A stretch of 37,793 nucleotides of DNA from Gammaproteobacteria bacterium (GCA_023475025.1 JAMCWB010000002.1:1-37793); one strand, 5' to 3'. Shown: positions 1 through 8,766, numbered from the stretch's first letter. The notes: a model not told the origin generated them from the letters alone. Made by a program: numbers and translations.

Positions 1-124
1 TACCCAGAAAACAGGACTCTGTGTCCCTGTAACTTAGGGATAAATGTGTGCATGAGCCGTATACGAGGCCCGTACGTACGGTTCTGTGAGAGGGATGAGG
101 CGGCGACGCCTCACCCTACTCGAT
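1..124 (+). mobile_element. 3' end of a group II intron (domains V and VI), truncated by the window edge
   Basis: Domain V is at 54-84. It starts GAGCCGTA and ends TACGGTTC, which pair as the lower helix and contain the catalytic AGC triad at 55-57. Its distal helix is short: 31 nt in total against the usual 34. Domain VI is at 88-121: GAG/CTC and AGGG/CCCT helices, then TGAGGCG/CGCCTCA capped by GCGA. A single unpaired A at 118 lies 7 nt before the inferred 3' splice site at 124 (ending GAT), as expected for the branch point. Any intron-encoded reverse transcriptase would lie to the left, outside the window, so completeness and mobility cannot be judged. The 3' exon begins about 9 bp from the stop codon of the next gene, which points the other way. 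Confidence 0.85.
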
Positions 125-132
125 GTTGCGGC

Positions 133-528
133 TCAAAAAGCCGCTTGGCGGGCAGTGACCCAGTCAAAGTCCTCGCCCTTGTCCAGCGCATCGGCCTGAA
201 GCTCATCCAGATGCTGGTAGTGCGCAATTTCTTCATCGGGCATGAAGTGCAAGCAATCCCCACCGAAATACCACAGCAGGTCACGCGGGATCAGGTGGGC
301 GATTTGCGGGTAACGGCTGATGATCTGACAGAGAATGTCTTGCCCTTGGTAAAGGCTGTCCTGCTTGCCCTGTTCAAGATCGTTGATCAGTTCTTCAAAG
401 CGCTCAAGGAATAGCTGGTTGCTTTCTTCCGGAACCTGCTCCATCAAGAGAGCCTGGGCGCGCAGGGTGTCGAACAGGCTTTTCAGCAGGGCAAGGTGGT
501 AGTCGTGATAGCTGAGAGTGACGGGCAT
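133..528 (-). CDS. PA2817-family conserved protein of unknown function
   Basis: A 131-residue soluble protein, acidic and rich in Leu, Asp and Glu, with no signal peptide or membrane segment and no catalytic motif I recognise. It resembles, from memory, the small conserved pseudomonad family named after PA2817, which is found beside the fadE-type dehydrogenase that also follows here. The start is supported by GGAG 9 nt upstream of the ATG. The stop codon lies inside a 6-bp hairpin (128-144, GCGGCT/AGCCGC) that is not followed by a T-run on the minus strand. A group II intron end sits just beyond, so the original downstream sequence of this gene has been displaced. Function unknown; the family assignment is moderate. 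Confidence 0.75.
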   Translation of the reverse strand: MPVTLSYHDYHLALLKSLFDTLRAQALLMEQVPEESNQLFLERFEELINDLEQGKQDSLYQGQDILCQIISRYPQIAHLIPRDLLWYFGGDCLHFMPDEEIAHYQHLDELQADALDKGEDFDWVTARQAAF

Positions 529-573
529 GAAGAAGGGCTCCGGTTGATTGCCAGGAGCGCCTAGTTTAACAGA

Positions 574-601
574 CCGCGGATCGCCAGGGGGCGATCCGCG
601 G
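574..601 (-). terminator. Hairpin terminator after the acyl-CoA dehydrogenase gene
   Basis: Perfect 12-bp inverted repeat (574-585 and 590-601, arm CCGCGGATCGCC) with a 4-nt loop, 7 bp beyond the fadE stop codon. On the minus strand it is followed by a modest TCTGTTAAA tail. The stem is very strong but the U-tract is weak, so termination is likely but may be incomplete. Confidence 0.65.
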
Positions 602-608
602 CTGGGGG

Positions 609-3104
609 TTACTCGACCTCGGTGCTGGTCGATTTTTGCTTGCTGCGGCTCTTGTTTGCCTTGCTGGTGCTTGCCGGGGGCTGCATGGACTCGGCAGAAA
701 AGTCATCAACCGCAATGACAGCCTTGCGCGCGGCGCGCGCCTGGCGCACTTTTTCTGCCTCTTGTGCCGTCACGACGCCGTTTTCGGCTGCCAGCGCCAG
801 TTCGTCGTGACCTGGCTCCACGTTCAGCTCACCCTTGTGGATGGCTTTGGCGATGCGGGCTTCCAGCGGGTCTGTGGTCATGATCAGTTCCAGCGTATGA
901 TTAAGCAGGCCGGTCACGTCCTCTGCGTCCTTGCTGACAAAGCAGCCATCGAGCAGGCGGTCACGTGCAGCACCAGGCGTCATCAGGCGGCGCGCGACTT
1001 CCGCGCCGATCCGGTCTGCCGGAGGGCTCAGGCGGCGGCCCAGCGGGAAAATGATCGGGCGCAGGGCGATGCCAATGCGGCGATCCGGGAAGTTGAGCAG
1101 AACTTCATGCAGGGCTTGCTCGCTTTTCCATAACAGGTCTTCCAGGCCCCAGCGCACAAAGGGCAGGTCTTCTTCCGGGCGGTCCTGGTCCTCGTAGTGC
1201 TTGAGGGTGGCGCTGGCCAGATACAGGTAGCTCAGCACATCGCCGAGACGGGCTGATATCCGCTCGCGGCGCTTCAACTCACCCCCCAGCACCAGCATGC
1301 TGGTGTCGGTCAGGGTGGCAAAGGCGGCTGCCAGCCGGCTCAGTTGCCGGTAGTAGCGGCGCGTCTCGGCATGCCCCGGCACTTTGGCCAGGCGGCCGCC
1401 AGTAAGCCCCAGCAGCAAGCTGCCGGCAGCATTGCCGAGGCCAAAGCCAATGTGTTCAAACAGGAGTTGGTCGAACTTCTCCAGCGCCTTGCCCGTGTCT
1501 TTATCCTGCGTCAGTTGCATCTCACGCAGCACAAAGGGATGGCAACGAATGGCGCCCTGACCAAAGATCATCATGTTGCGGGTGAGGATATTGGCCCCTT
1601 CAACGGTGATCGAGATGGGGATCGACTGGTAGCCCCGACCCAGATAGTTTTTCGGCCCCATACAAATGCCTTTGCCGCCATGCACGTCCATGGCGTCATT
1701 CATGCATTCGCGCATGCGTTCGGTCAGATGGTATTTGACCACCGCAGACAACACCGAGGGCTTTTCACCCAGATCAACGGCGCCAGCGGTCATGGTGCGC
1801 GCGGCATTCATTACATAGGTATTGCCGCCGATGCGCGCCAGTGCTTCCTGGATACCTTCAAATTCACCGATCGGCATATTGAACTGGCGACGGATACGGG
1901 CATAGGCGCCAGTGGTCATGCTGGCCATCTTGGCTGCGCCCGTGCCACCTGCAGGCAGCGAGATCGAGCGGCCTACGGACAGGCAGTTCATCAACATTTT
2001 CCAGCCCTGGCCGATCATGTCCTGGCCACCGATCAGGTAGTCCATGGGGATGAAGACGTCCTTGCCGGAATTGGGGCCGTTCATGAAGGCGGCATTCAGT
2101 GGGAAATGCCGGCGACCGATTTCAACCCCGGGGGTTTCTGTGGGGATCAGTGCCAGAGTAATGCCCAGATCTTCCTCGTCTCCCAGCAGGTGGTCGGGGT
2201 CATAGGCCTTGAATGCCAGGCCCAGCACAGTGGCAACCGGGCCCAGCGTGATGTAACGCTTCTCCCAGGTGACCTTCAGGCCGATGACTTCTTCACCTTG
2301 CCATTCGCCTTTGCAGATAATACCGGTGTCAGGCATAGCGCCGGCATCAGAACCGGCCTCGGGAGAGGTCAGGGCAAAGCAGGGGATGTCCTGGCCCTTG
2401 GACAGGCGCGGCAGGTAGTGATTTTTCTGCGCATCGGTACCGTAATGCATCAACAGTTCTGCCGGCCCCAGCGAGTTGGGTACCATCACGGTTGAGCCTA
2501 GGTCGCCGCTGCGACTGGCCAGTTTCATCGCAATCTGCGAGTGCGCATAGGCGGAAAAACCCTTGCCACCGAACTCTTTGGGGATGATCAGGCCGAAGAA
2601 GCCATTGCTCTTGATGAAGTCCCACATCTCCTGGGTCAGATCCTGGCGCTGGGTGGTGACTTCCCACTCATCCGTCATTCGGCACAGCTCTTCCACCGGG
2701 CCGTCGAGAAAGGCTTTCTCTTCATCGGTCAGTACCGGTTTGGGTATACTGTGCAGCTTGTTCCAGTCAGGGCGCCCGCTGAACAGGTCGCCATCCCACC
2801 ACACGGTACCGGCATCGAGTGCTTCCTGTTCGGTTGCCGACAGGGGCGGCAAAACTTTCTTGAACCATTGGAACAGGGGCGCGCTGATGCTGCGCTTGCG
2901 CCAGTCAGTCATGTTCAGGGGTACCGCAATACCCAGGAACAGGACCCAGAGCAGCAGGGTGACAAACCAGTGTACTGGGCTGGTCAGGGTCAATACGACA
3001 AGGTAGACCGCCGTTGCCAGGCTGCCGTTGAGCAAGCCGCTGCGGTAGTAGGCAAGGGCAGCAACACAGATAATCAGGCCGAGCAGCCAGAGTAGAGTCA
3101 ACAT
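609..3104 (-). CDS. fadE: FadE-type long-chain acyl-CoA dehydrogenase
   Basis: Predicted FAD-dependent enzyme catalysing the first step of fatty-acid beta-oxidation, acyl-CoA to trans-2-enoyl-CoA. The 831-residue protein is much longer than ordinary acyl-CoA dehydrogenases (about 380-400) but near E. coli FadE (814). Two hydrophobic segments occupy residues 1 to about 60. An acyl-CoA dehydrogenase N-domain follows (FFGLIIPKEFGGKG), then a middle domain with SPEAGSDAG, a helical C-domain (VEGANILTRNMMIFGQG) and the extra C-terminal domain typical of FadE. The tail is Ser/Lys-rich. The start is placed at 3104, not the longest possible 3146, because GGGAG lies 6 nt upstream and the membrane segment then begins at once. 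It is divergent from the ABC exporter. Its closest relative from memory is PA2815. Confidence 0.93.
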   Translation of the reverse strand: MLTLLWLLGLIICVAALAYYRSGLLNGSLATAVYLVVLTLTSPVHWFVTLLLWVLFLGIAVPLNMTDWRKRSISAPLFQWFKKVLPPLSATEQEALDAGTVWWDGDLFSGRPDWNKLHSIPKPVLTDEEKAFLDGPVEELCRMTDEWEVTTQRQDLTQEMWDFIKSNGFFGLIIPKEFGGKGFSAYAHSQIAMKLASRSGDLGSTVMVPNSLGPAELLMHYGTDAQKNHYLPRLSKGQDIPCFALTSPEAGSDAGAMPDTGIICKGEWQGEEVIGLKVTWEKRYITLGPVATVLGLAFKAYDPDHLLGDEEDLGITLALIPTETPGVEIGRRHFPLNAAFMNGPNSGKDVFIPMDYLIGGQDMIGQGWKMLMNCLSVGRSISLPAGGTGAAKMASMTTGAYARIRRQFNMPIGEFEGIQEALARIGGNTYVMNAARTMTAGAVDLGEKPSVLSAVVKYHLTERMRECMNDAMDVHGGKGICMGPKNYLGRGYQSIPISITVEGANILTRNMMIFGQGAIRCHPFVLREMQLTQDKDTGKALEKFDQLLFEHIGFGLGNAAGSLLLGLTGGRLAKVPGHAETRRYYRQLSRLAAAFATLTDTSMLVLGGELKRRERISARLGDVLSYLYLASATLKHYEDQDRPEEDLPFVRWGLEDLLWKSEQALHEVLLNFPDRRIGIALRPIIFPLGRRLSPPADRIGAEVARRLMTPGAARDRLLDGCFVSKDAEDVTGLLNHTLELIMTTDPLEARIAKAIHKGELNVEPGHDELALAAENGVVTAQEAEKVRQARAARKAVIAVDDFSAESMQPPASTSKANKSRSKQKSTSTEVE

Positions 3105-3164
3105 GTAACACTCCCGGTTGTAGTTGAAGGCACTCACGTACAGCATAGCTGGTTTTTCGCTGGG

Positions 3165-3192
3165 CTTGAATTAGCGTATCAGGCCCCCATTG
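3165..3192 (+). promoter_or_regulatory. Candidate sigma-32 (heat-shock) promoter for the ABC exporter-queF unit
   Basis: CTTGAAT at 3165-3171 and CCCCATTG at 3185-3192, separated by 13 nt, match the RpoH consensus CTTGAAA-N(11-16)-CCCCATnT. The predicted transcription start is about 24 nt before the ATG at 3223. No reasonable sigma-70 hexamer pair overlaps it with normal spacing. Prediction only. Confidence 0.5.
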
Positions 3193-3222
3193 TTAGTACC
3201 TATTTCGCGGTAAGGACTTGGC

Positions 3223-4164
3223 ATGACGGCAGCAATTCGCATTCGCGGGCTGGAAAAAGTGTATGGCAACGGCTTTTCAGCGCTGAAAGGCATCGATCTC
3301 GAGGTTCAACAAGGCGACTTCTTTGCCTTGCTGGGCCCCAATGGCGCTGGCAAGTCGACCACCATCGGTATCCTCTGCTCACTGGTCAACAAGACCCGGG
3401 GTGAGGTTGAGGTGTTCGGGCATAATATCGATCAGGACTTGATGGCGGCCAAGCGGTGCATAGGCGTGGTGCCGCAGGAGTTCAACTTCAGCCAGTTCGA
3501 GAAGTGCATGGATATCCTGGTCAACCAGGCCGGTTACTACGGTATTCCGCTGCAGCAGGCGCGCGAGCGTGCCGAGCATTACCTCAAGCGTCTGGGGCTC
3601 TGGGAAAAACGCGATGTGCCTTCGCGCATGCTCTCGGGGGGCATGAAACGTCGCCTGATGATTGCCCGGGCACTGATCCATGAGCCGAAATTGCTGATTC
3701 TGGACGAGCCAACCGCCGGGGTGGATATCGAAATCCGCCGCTCGATGTGGGAGTTCCTGCAGGAGATCAACGCCCAGGGGATTACCATCATCCTGACCAC
3801 GCATTACCTGGAAGAAGCCGAGCAGTTGTGCAGGAATATCGCCATCATTGATCAGGGCAATATCATCTACCACACCAGCATGAAGGCGTTGCTCAAGGAA
3901 CTGCATGTAGAAACCTTTCTGCTCGACTGTCGCGATGACCTGCCGGCTGGCTTTACTCTGACCGATTATCCCTTTGAGTTGGTGGATGCCCACACACTGT
4001 CCGTGCAGGTGGACAAGACTCAGGGCATGAATGCCCTGTTCGCTGCGCTGGATAAGCAGGGCGTTGAAGTCATGAGCCTGCGCAACCGCAGCAACCGGCT
4101 GGAAGAACTCTTCCTGTCATTGGTGGATGACAATGCGCGCAAAATTGAACAAGGGGTTGCCTGA
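3223..4164 (+). CDS. ABC transporter ATP-binding protein (ABC-2 exporter, CcmA/NodI type)
   Basis: Nucleotide-binding subunit of an ATP-driven exporter, 313 residues. Walker A is GPNGAGKS (38-45), the signature LSGGM (137-141), Walker B LLILDE (157-162), and the switch histidine lies in TTHYLEEAE. The roughly 80-residue C-terminal extension is typical of ABC subunits partnered with ABC-2 permeases. Start supported by AAGGA 6 nt upstream. The stop overlaps the permease start in TGATG, so the two are translationally coupled and surely form one transporter. It resembles PA2812 by memory and context. The substrate is not predictable from sequence. A sigma-32-like promoter precedes it. Confidence 0.93.
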   Translation: MTAAIRIRGLEKVYGNGFSALKGIDLEVQQGDFFALLGPNGAGKSTTIGILCSLVNKTRGEVEVFGHNIDQDLMAAKRCIGVVPQEFNFSQFEKCMDILVNQAGYYGIPLQQARERAEHYLKRLGLWEKRDVPSRMLSGGMKRRLMIARALIHEPKLLILDEPTAGVDIEIRRSMWEFLQEINAQGITIILTTHYLEEAEQLCRNIAIIDQGNIIYHTSMKALLKELHVETFLLDCRDDLPAGFTLTDYPFELVDAHTLSVQVDKTQGMNALFAALDKQGVEVMSLRNRSNRLEELFLSLVDDNARKIEQGVA

Positions 4165-4940
4165 TGATGTATTGGCGTAACAGCTGGATAGCCTTTGTCA
4201 CCATCCTGCACAAGGAAATTCGCCGCTTTACCCGCATCTGGCCGCAAACCTTGCTGCCCCCGGGTATCACCATGGCGCTGTATTTTGTGATCTTCGGCAA
4301 TCTGATCGGTCGCCGTATCGGTGAGATGGATGGCTTGCCCTATATCGACTTTATCGTGCCGGGGCTGATCATGATGGCGGTGATCACCAACAGTTATTCG
4401 AACGTGGTATCGAGCTTTTTCAGTACCAAGTTCCAGCGTTCGATCGAGGAGCTGATGGTCGCCCCGGTATCGCCGCATGTGATTCTGCTGGGTTATGTGT
4501 TTGGCGGTGTGGCCCGTGGCCTGGCGGTTGGTCTGATTGTGACCCTGATGTCGCTGATGTTTACCCGCTTGCAGGTGGATAATATTCTCCTGACGATAAC
4601 CGTGGTGTTCTTCACTTCGCTGGTGTTTGCGCTGGGAGGCTTCATCAATGCGGTATTCGCGCGTACCTTTGATGATATCTCGATCATACCGACCTTTGTG
4701 CTGACGCCGCTGACTTATCTGGGCGGCGTGTTCTACTCCATCAGCATGCTGCCGGAGTTCTGGCAGAAGGTATCCCTGATCAATCCGATTCTGCACATGG
4801 TCAATGCCTTCCGTTACGGTATTCTCGGTGTTTCGGATATCGGTATCGGTGTTGCTCTGACGCTGATGCTGGTCTTTACTGCCTTGCTTTACAGCATTAG
4901 TTACTGGCTGCTGGTGCGTGGCATCGGCATGCGCCAATAA
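4164..4940 (+). CDS. ABC-2 type transporter permease
   Basis: Membrane subunit of the exporter, 258 residues with about six hydrophobic segments (for example near 30-50, 60-80, 105-135, 145-165, 175-190 and 228-250). It shows the ABC-2 features of an N-terminal amphipathic stretch ([15 protein letters not shown]) and a conserved [11 protein letters not shown] region. [17 protein letters not shown] near 180 is typical of the YadH/NodJ subgroup. The start codon overlaps the ATPase stop by one base; an alternative ATG follows immediately. It ends 11 bp before queF and is probably co-transcribed with it. PA2811-like by memory. Substrate unknown. Confidence 0.92.
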   Translation: MMYWRNSWIAFVTILHKEIRRFTRIWPQTLLPPGITMALYFVIFGNLIGRRIGEMDGLPYIDFIVPGLIMMAVITNSYSNVVSSFFSTKFQRSIEELMVAPVSPHVILLGYVFGGVARGLAVGLIVTLMSLMFTRLQVDNILLTITVVFFTSLVFALGGFINAVFARTFDDISIIPTFVLTPLTYLGGVFYSISMLPEFWQKVSLINPILHMVNAFRYGILGVSDIGIGVALTLMLVFTALLYSISYWLLVRGIGMRQ

Positions 4941-4951
4941 GGGAAATCAGC

Positions 4952-5788
4952 ATGGATCAACATCCGGCCGAGCAATCGCCACTGGGCAAATCCAGTGAGT
5001 ATGTCAGCGTCTACACGCCATCCTTGCTGTTCCCGATACCGCGAGCGCCGAAATGGGCCGAGCTCGGTTTGCAGCCGGACAGTCTGCCTTTTCAGGGGGC
5101 GGACATCTGGAATTGCTATGAACTGTCCTGGCTGATGCCATCCGGCAAACCACAGGTTGCCGCGGTGGAGTTTATCTTTCCACTCAAGGCGGCACGTATT
5201 GTCGAGTCCAAGTCCTTCAAGCTGTATCTGAACTCGTTCAATCAGACTGTGTTCAGTGATCGGGCTGACGTTGTGCGCACCCTGGAGTCAGATCTCAGTG
5301 TGGCGGCCCAGGGCCCGGTCATGGTGCGTCTGCTGGGTATGGAGGCGTTGCAGCAGGAGGGCTTCAGTCGGCTCTCAGGGCGCTGTATTGATGACCTGGA
5401 TGTCAGTATCAGTGATTATCACTACCAGCCTGATTTGCTATGCCTGGCCAGTAGCAACCTGAATGTCAGTGAAAGTCTGCATAGTCATCTGCTGAAATCC
5501 AATTGCCCGGTGACCGGTCAGCCGGACTGGGCCAGTGTGCAGATTGATTATCGTGGGCCGGCGCTGGATCAGGCGAGCCTGTTGCGATATCTGGTTTCCT
5601 TTCGCCAGCACTCCGACTTTCACGAGCAGTGCGTAGAGCGCATCTTTGTGGATTTGCTGCGGGTGCTGGGCGAAGGGGCCGAGTTGACCGTCTATGCACG
5701 CTATCTGCGTCGCGGCGGGCTGGATATCAATCCCTGGCGCTCAACGCGGGCCGGCTTGCCGGAGAATCAGCGTCTGGCGCGCCAGTAG
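4952..5788 (+). CDS. queF: NADPH-dependent 7-cyano-7-deazaguanine reductase QueF
   Basis: Reduces preQ0 to preQ1 in queuosine biosynthesis, a cytosolic step towards the modified wobble base of some tRNAs. The 278-residue length fits the bimodular tunnelling-fold form of gammaproteobacteria (E. coli 282). The diagnostic QueF motif ESKSFKLY occupies 85-92. The nucleophilic cysteine in [11 protein letters not shown] is Cys185 with the partner Asp192, equivalent to E. coli Cys190/Asp197. It lies 11 bp after the permease gene with AGGGA upstream, so it probably shares the exporter transcript. The transporter association may be only positional. No preQ1 riboswitch is visible in the short upstream gap. 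Confidence 0.95.
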   Translation: MDQHPAEQSPLGKSSEYVSVYTPSLLFPIPRAPKWAELGLQPDSLPFQGADIWNCYELSWLMPSGKPQVAAVEFIFPLKAARIVESKSFKLYLNSFNQTVFSDRADVVRTLESDLSVAAQGPVMVRLLGMEALQQEGFSRLSGRCIDDLDVSISDYHYQPDLLCLASSNLNVSESLHSHLLKSNCPVTGQPDWASVQIDYRGPALDQASLLRYLVSFRQHSDFHEQCVERIFVDLLRVLGEGAELTVYARYLRRGGLDINPWRSTRAGLPENQRLARQ

Positions 5789-5838
5789 TCATCCGGCAAG
5801 CGTTGAGCATGGGGCACAGGGTGTGTGCCCGCATGGCT

Positions 5839-6117
5839 TCAGATGCCCATGTTGGACAGTGTCTGGATGATGTTGCGCAGGGTGCCGGTGAGGCTGGGGT
5901 GTTCGGCCTCAAAGCGCTCGACCATCAGGTGTACGCCGTCCACCAGGGTCGGGTCTGATTCCAGCTTTTCCTGTGCCTCAACCGCTAACAAGCGCGCCTG
6001 CAGGCTATCGGCGACTTCTTGCAGTGCGGTGCGTTCCTCGTCAGTCAGCGGGCTTTCCACTTCATCAAGGGTGTTTTGCAGGGATTCAAGTTGTGACCTG
6101 AGGCGTTGTGCGGACAT
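5839..6117 (-). CDS. DUF4404 family protein
   Basis: A 92-residue, highly helical, acidic protein with a predicted coiled coil over most of its length (heptad-like leucines in SAQRLRSQLESLQNTLDEV and beyond). The C-terminal motif FEAEHPSLTGTLRNIIQTL is characteristic of DUF4404, common in pseudomonads. No signal peptide or catalytic residues. Start supported by GGAG 6 nt upstream of the ATG. It is convergent with queF, with a 50-bp gap that contains no convincing terminator. Function unknown. Confidence 0.85.
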   Translation of the reverse strand: MSAQRLRSQLESLQNTLDEVESPLTDEERTALQEVADSLQARLLAVEAQEKLESDPTLVDGVHLMVERFEAEHPSLTGTLRNIIQTLSNMGI

Positions 6118-6285
6118 GGCAGACTCCAGACAGATAAGTTGCCTCTACTATAACCGAGCGACATTGCCGCGTCTTGTTTGGGCCATCTGTTATGCCTGGT
6201 AGCAAAAAAAGCCAACAGGCGGCTGGGCGTATTGCGTTGCAGTCATTACACTGCAGCTGATTACGAAATGTTGGAGATCAAGCTG

Positions 6286-7005
6286 ATGAACCCTATGCAA
6301 GGCCTTACTGCTGCGTTGCTGAGCAGCGCAATCATGCTGGGCCTGGCCACGCCGGTTTTGGCCATGGATGACGATGACTATTACGCCGACTACCATAACC
6401 CGGATCCCTGGGAGCCTATGAACAGGGCTATCTTCCGCTTTAATGATACGGTTGATACCTACACACTGAAGCCGGTAGCAACAGCCTATAACCGCGTCTT
6501 GCCGGAACCGGTGAATGACGGGGTAAGCAATTTTTTCAATAATCTGGGTGAGCCAAAAAACCTGTTCAACAACACTTTACAGGGCAAGTTTCATGATGCC
6601 AGCGTAGACCTCTCGCGTTTTCTGCTGAACAGTACCCTGGGTGTGGTTGGTCTGTTTGATGTGGCCTCGCGGATGGGGTTGGAGCGGAACCGTCAGGACT
6701 TTGGTATTACTCTGGGCGTCTGGGGCGTGGAAAGTGGTCCCTACGTGGTGCTGCCTTTTATGGGCCCCAGCACGGTGCGTGATACGGCGGGCCGGGTCGA
6801 AACCATTGCCAACTATGAATATGGCGGCCAGGTTGCCCATGTGCGTACGCGCAATGCGGCCTTTGCCACGGACATGGTCGATACCCGCGCCTCAATCCTG
6901 CAGCAGGAGCGCATGATCCGTGGTGACCGCTACATCTTCGTGCGCAATGCCTACCTGCAAAACCGCCAGTTCCGCATCAGCGGTTACGTCGAAGACGACT
7001 TCTGA
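6286..7005 (+). CDS. mlaA: MlaA/VacJ family outer-membrane lipid-asymmetry protein
   Basis: Component of the Mla pathway that removes misplaced phospholipids from the outer leaflet of the outer membrane and passes them towards MlaC. The family core is clear: DPWEPMNRAIFRFND, then LGEPKNLFNN and LSRFLLNSTLGVVGLFDVA, and GPYVVLPFMGPSTVRD. The start is placed at 6286 (GGAG 9 nt upstream) rather than the longest option at 6178; the protein is then 239 residues. Residues 1 to about 26 form a Sec signal ending VLA, with no cysteine lipobox, although E. coli MlaA is a lipoprotein. An acidic patch DDDDYYADY follows the predicted cleavage site. The other mla genes are not nearby. Confidence 0.92.
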   Translation: MNPMQGLTAALLSSAIMLGLATPVLAMDDDDYYADYHNPDPWEPMNRAIFRFNDTVDTYTLKPVATAYNRVLPEPVNDGVSNFFNNLGEPKNLFNNTLQGKFHDASVDLSRFLLNSTLGVVGLFDVASRMGLERNRQDFGITLGVWGVESGPYVVLPFMGPSTVRDTAGRVETIANYEYGGQVAHVRTRNAAFATDMVDTRASILQQERMIRGDRYIFVRNAYLQNRQFRISGYVEDDF

Positions 7006-7011
7006 CGCTGT

Positions 7012-7317
7012 CTAGGCCAGCTGCTCAAACCGGACACCGAGGGTAAAGCCGCCCTCGCTGTTCGGTTCGCACCTTACAACCTCTCCATGGCCTTCCAGGC
7101 CTGGCAAGTTCGGCGTGGGGGAGGGGATGCTGAGTACAACCCGGGTGCCGGCTGGCACTTCGTGGGCAATTGCCAGCTGAACCCCCTGACTGGACAGGTC
7201 CTGACACTGCACGGGTTGCGGTTCGGGAATGCCGGCGACTGCCAGTGAGCCCTGTGCCTCAACGGTCATACGGATAAAGTCGCGCTTTTCGCTGTATCTC
7301 TGGTCATGAAAGGACAT
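7012..7317 (-). CDS. PilZ domain protein (c-di-GMP receptor)
   Basis: A 101-residue stand-alone PilZ domain. The c-di-GMP binding signatures are present: an RxxxR-type motif in KRDFIR near residues 12-16 and DLSSQG (D/NxSxxG type) near 41-46. It is therefore likely to bind c-di-GMP and act as an effector, with an unknown partner. Start supported by GGGGG 5 nt upstream. It converges with mlaA with only 6 bp between them. PA2799-like by memory. The window also contains an EAL phosphodiesterase at 27333-28496, but nothing links the two directly. Confidence 0.88.
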   Translation of the reverse strand: MSFHDQRYSEKRDFIRMTVEAQGSLAVAGIPEPQPVQCQDLSSQGVQLAIAHEVPAGTRVVLSIPSPTPNLPGLEGHGEVVRCEPNSEGGFTLGVRFEQLA

Positions 7318-7330
7318 GCTATCCCCCGCT

Positions 7331-7358
7331 GGTATAGAAATATGCTGCCGCTGTTCAA
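7331..7358 (-). promoter_or_regulatory. Possible sigma-70 promoter for the PilZ gene
   Basis: On the minus strand TTGAAC (7353-7358) and TATACC (7331-7336) are separated by 16 nt and lie 14 nt upstream of the start codon. Each hexamer matches 4 of 6 consensus bases, so this is weak. Confidence 0.25.
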
Positions 7359-7572
7359 GTTAACACTAATTTGACGAAAGTTTCTCGTTTCTCCGTCTTT
7401 TGGCCGGCAGCGGTCGCGCCGGGCAGGCCTGCGGGGGCGAAGAGGTTGCCTGTTGGCGGCGATGGGAGTAGTGTTTGCAACTTGAAACGGTCAGCCTGTC
7501 TGACTGGGCTAGTTTGTACCCCGACGTCCTGTACTCCGGTCTCGCATCGGGCGACGTTGATGTAGGGAAGAT

Positions 7573-8766
7573 ATGCAACTCAATGGTTCTACACTGTTGG
7601 TGATTGACGACGATGCCCACGTTCGGCAGGCCGTCGTGTCCCATCTTGAATCCGCTGGTTTTGTGGTCATGCATGCCGCTGACGTGGATGAGGGTCAGAG
7701 CCTGCTCGCTACACACTCCCCGCAACTGGTTATTTGCGACCTCAATATGACCGGTCGCAGTGGCTTCAGCCTGGTGCAGACCTTGGCCGAAGAGGCGCCA
7801 TTGTTGCCTGTGGTCGTGCTCTCGGATACCGGCGACATGAACGATGTTGTCGAGGCTTTGCGCCTTGGCGCCAGCGATTACCTGATCAAGCCGATTGCGG
7901 ATCTGCTGGTGGTCGAGCACGCTGTTCGCCGCAGCCTCGACCGGGCACGTTTGCGTAGTGAAAACCAGCGTATCCGTGATCGTCTGGAGCAGGCCAATCG
8001 CGAACTGGAAAATCACCTCAAGGAATTACGCGACGACCAGGCAGCCGGTCACCAGGTCCAGCTCAATATGCTGCCGCCCAGCCCATGGCAAAGCGGAGCC
8101 TTTACGCTGGAACACAAAATTATCCCATCGCTGTATCTGTCCGGCGATTTTGTTGATTATTTCCGTGTTTCGGATACCCAGCTGGCGTTTTATCTGGCCG
8201 ATGTGTCCGGACATGGTGCCTCTTCTGCCTTTGTCACCGTTTTGCTCAAGTTCATGACCACGCGCTTGCTCTACGAACAACGCCGGCGCGAGGGTGAAGG
8301 TCATGTCGACTTCAAGCCGTCTGATGTCCTTGGTCATATCAATCGCAGCCTTATAAGTTGCAAGTTGGGCAAGCATGTCACCATGCTCGGTGGTGTGATT
8401 GACGAAGAGAAAAACCAGCTCACCTACAGTATTGGCGGGCATTTGCCGTTACCGCTGATGCTGGAGGCCGGCAAGGCGCGTTACTTGCCGGGCAAGGGCA
8501 AACCAGTGGGTTTGTTCGGTGACGCTGTGTATGAAGACCACACCATCGACCTGCCCGCCAGCTTTACCTTGTTGTTGTGCTCGGACGGTGTCCTCGATTG
8601 TATTCCGGGGGCCAAGCTCAGAGACAAGGAAGCGGCATTACCGCAACTGCTTGAAGCCGCTCAGGGTGATCTTGCCCGCTTGCTGCACAGTTTGCTCCCG
8701 GAGCCGGAGCAGACCAACAAACCGGATGATATCTCAGTCATGCTGCTGAGCAGGAAAGAGGAATGA
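7573..8766 (+). CDS. rssB: RssB-like response regulator with PP2C (SpoIIE-type) phosphatase domain
   Basis: Two-domain protein, 397 residues. The receiver domain (7 to about 120) has D12/D13, the phosphoacceptor D56, S84 and K106. A coiled-coil linker (about 122-157) leads to a PP2C-like phosphatase domain (about 165-393). The metal-binding acidic residues are retained in GDFVDY (D192), LADVSGHG (D210), CSDGV (D338) and DDISVM (D385/D386). In E. coli RssB, the adaptor for RpoS proteolysis, the equivalent domain is degenerate, so this version may be an active phosphatase. SD AGGGAAG is upstream. The 3' end overlaps the STAS gene by ATGA, which points to a partner-switching pair. PA2798-like; an RpoS-adaptor role is inferred from homology. 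Confidence 0.85.
   Translation: MQLNGSTLLVIDDDAHVRQAVVSHLESAGFVVMHAADVDEGQSLLATHSPQLVICDLNMTGRSGFSLVQTLAEEAPLLPVVVLSDTGDMNDVVEALRLGASDYLIKPIADLLVVEHAVRRSLDRARLRSENQRIRDRLEQANRELENHLKELRDDQAAGHQVQLNMLPPSPWQSGAFTLEHKIIPSLYLSGDFVDYFRVSDTQLAFYLADVSGHGASSAFVTVLLKFMTTRLLYEQRRREGEGHVDFKPSDVLGHINRSLISCKLGKHVTMLGGVIDEEKNQLTYSIGGHLPLPLMLEAGKARYLPGKGKPVGLFGDAVYEDHTIDLPASFTLLLCSDGVLDCIPGAKLRDKEAALPQLLEAAQGDLARLLHSLLPEPEQTNKPDDISVMLLSRKEE

Noticed and set aside
5755..5804. Terminator after queF formed by CTTGCCGGA and TCCGGCAAG
   Set aside because: The arms are separated by more than 30 nt, the left arm is inside the coding sequence, and no T-run follows.
7470..7520. Sigma-32 promoter before rssB suggested by CTTGAAA
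   Set aside because: No CCCCAT-like -10 is found within 11-16 nt.
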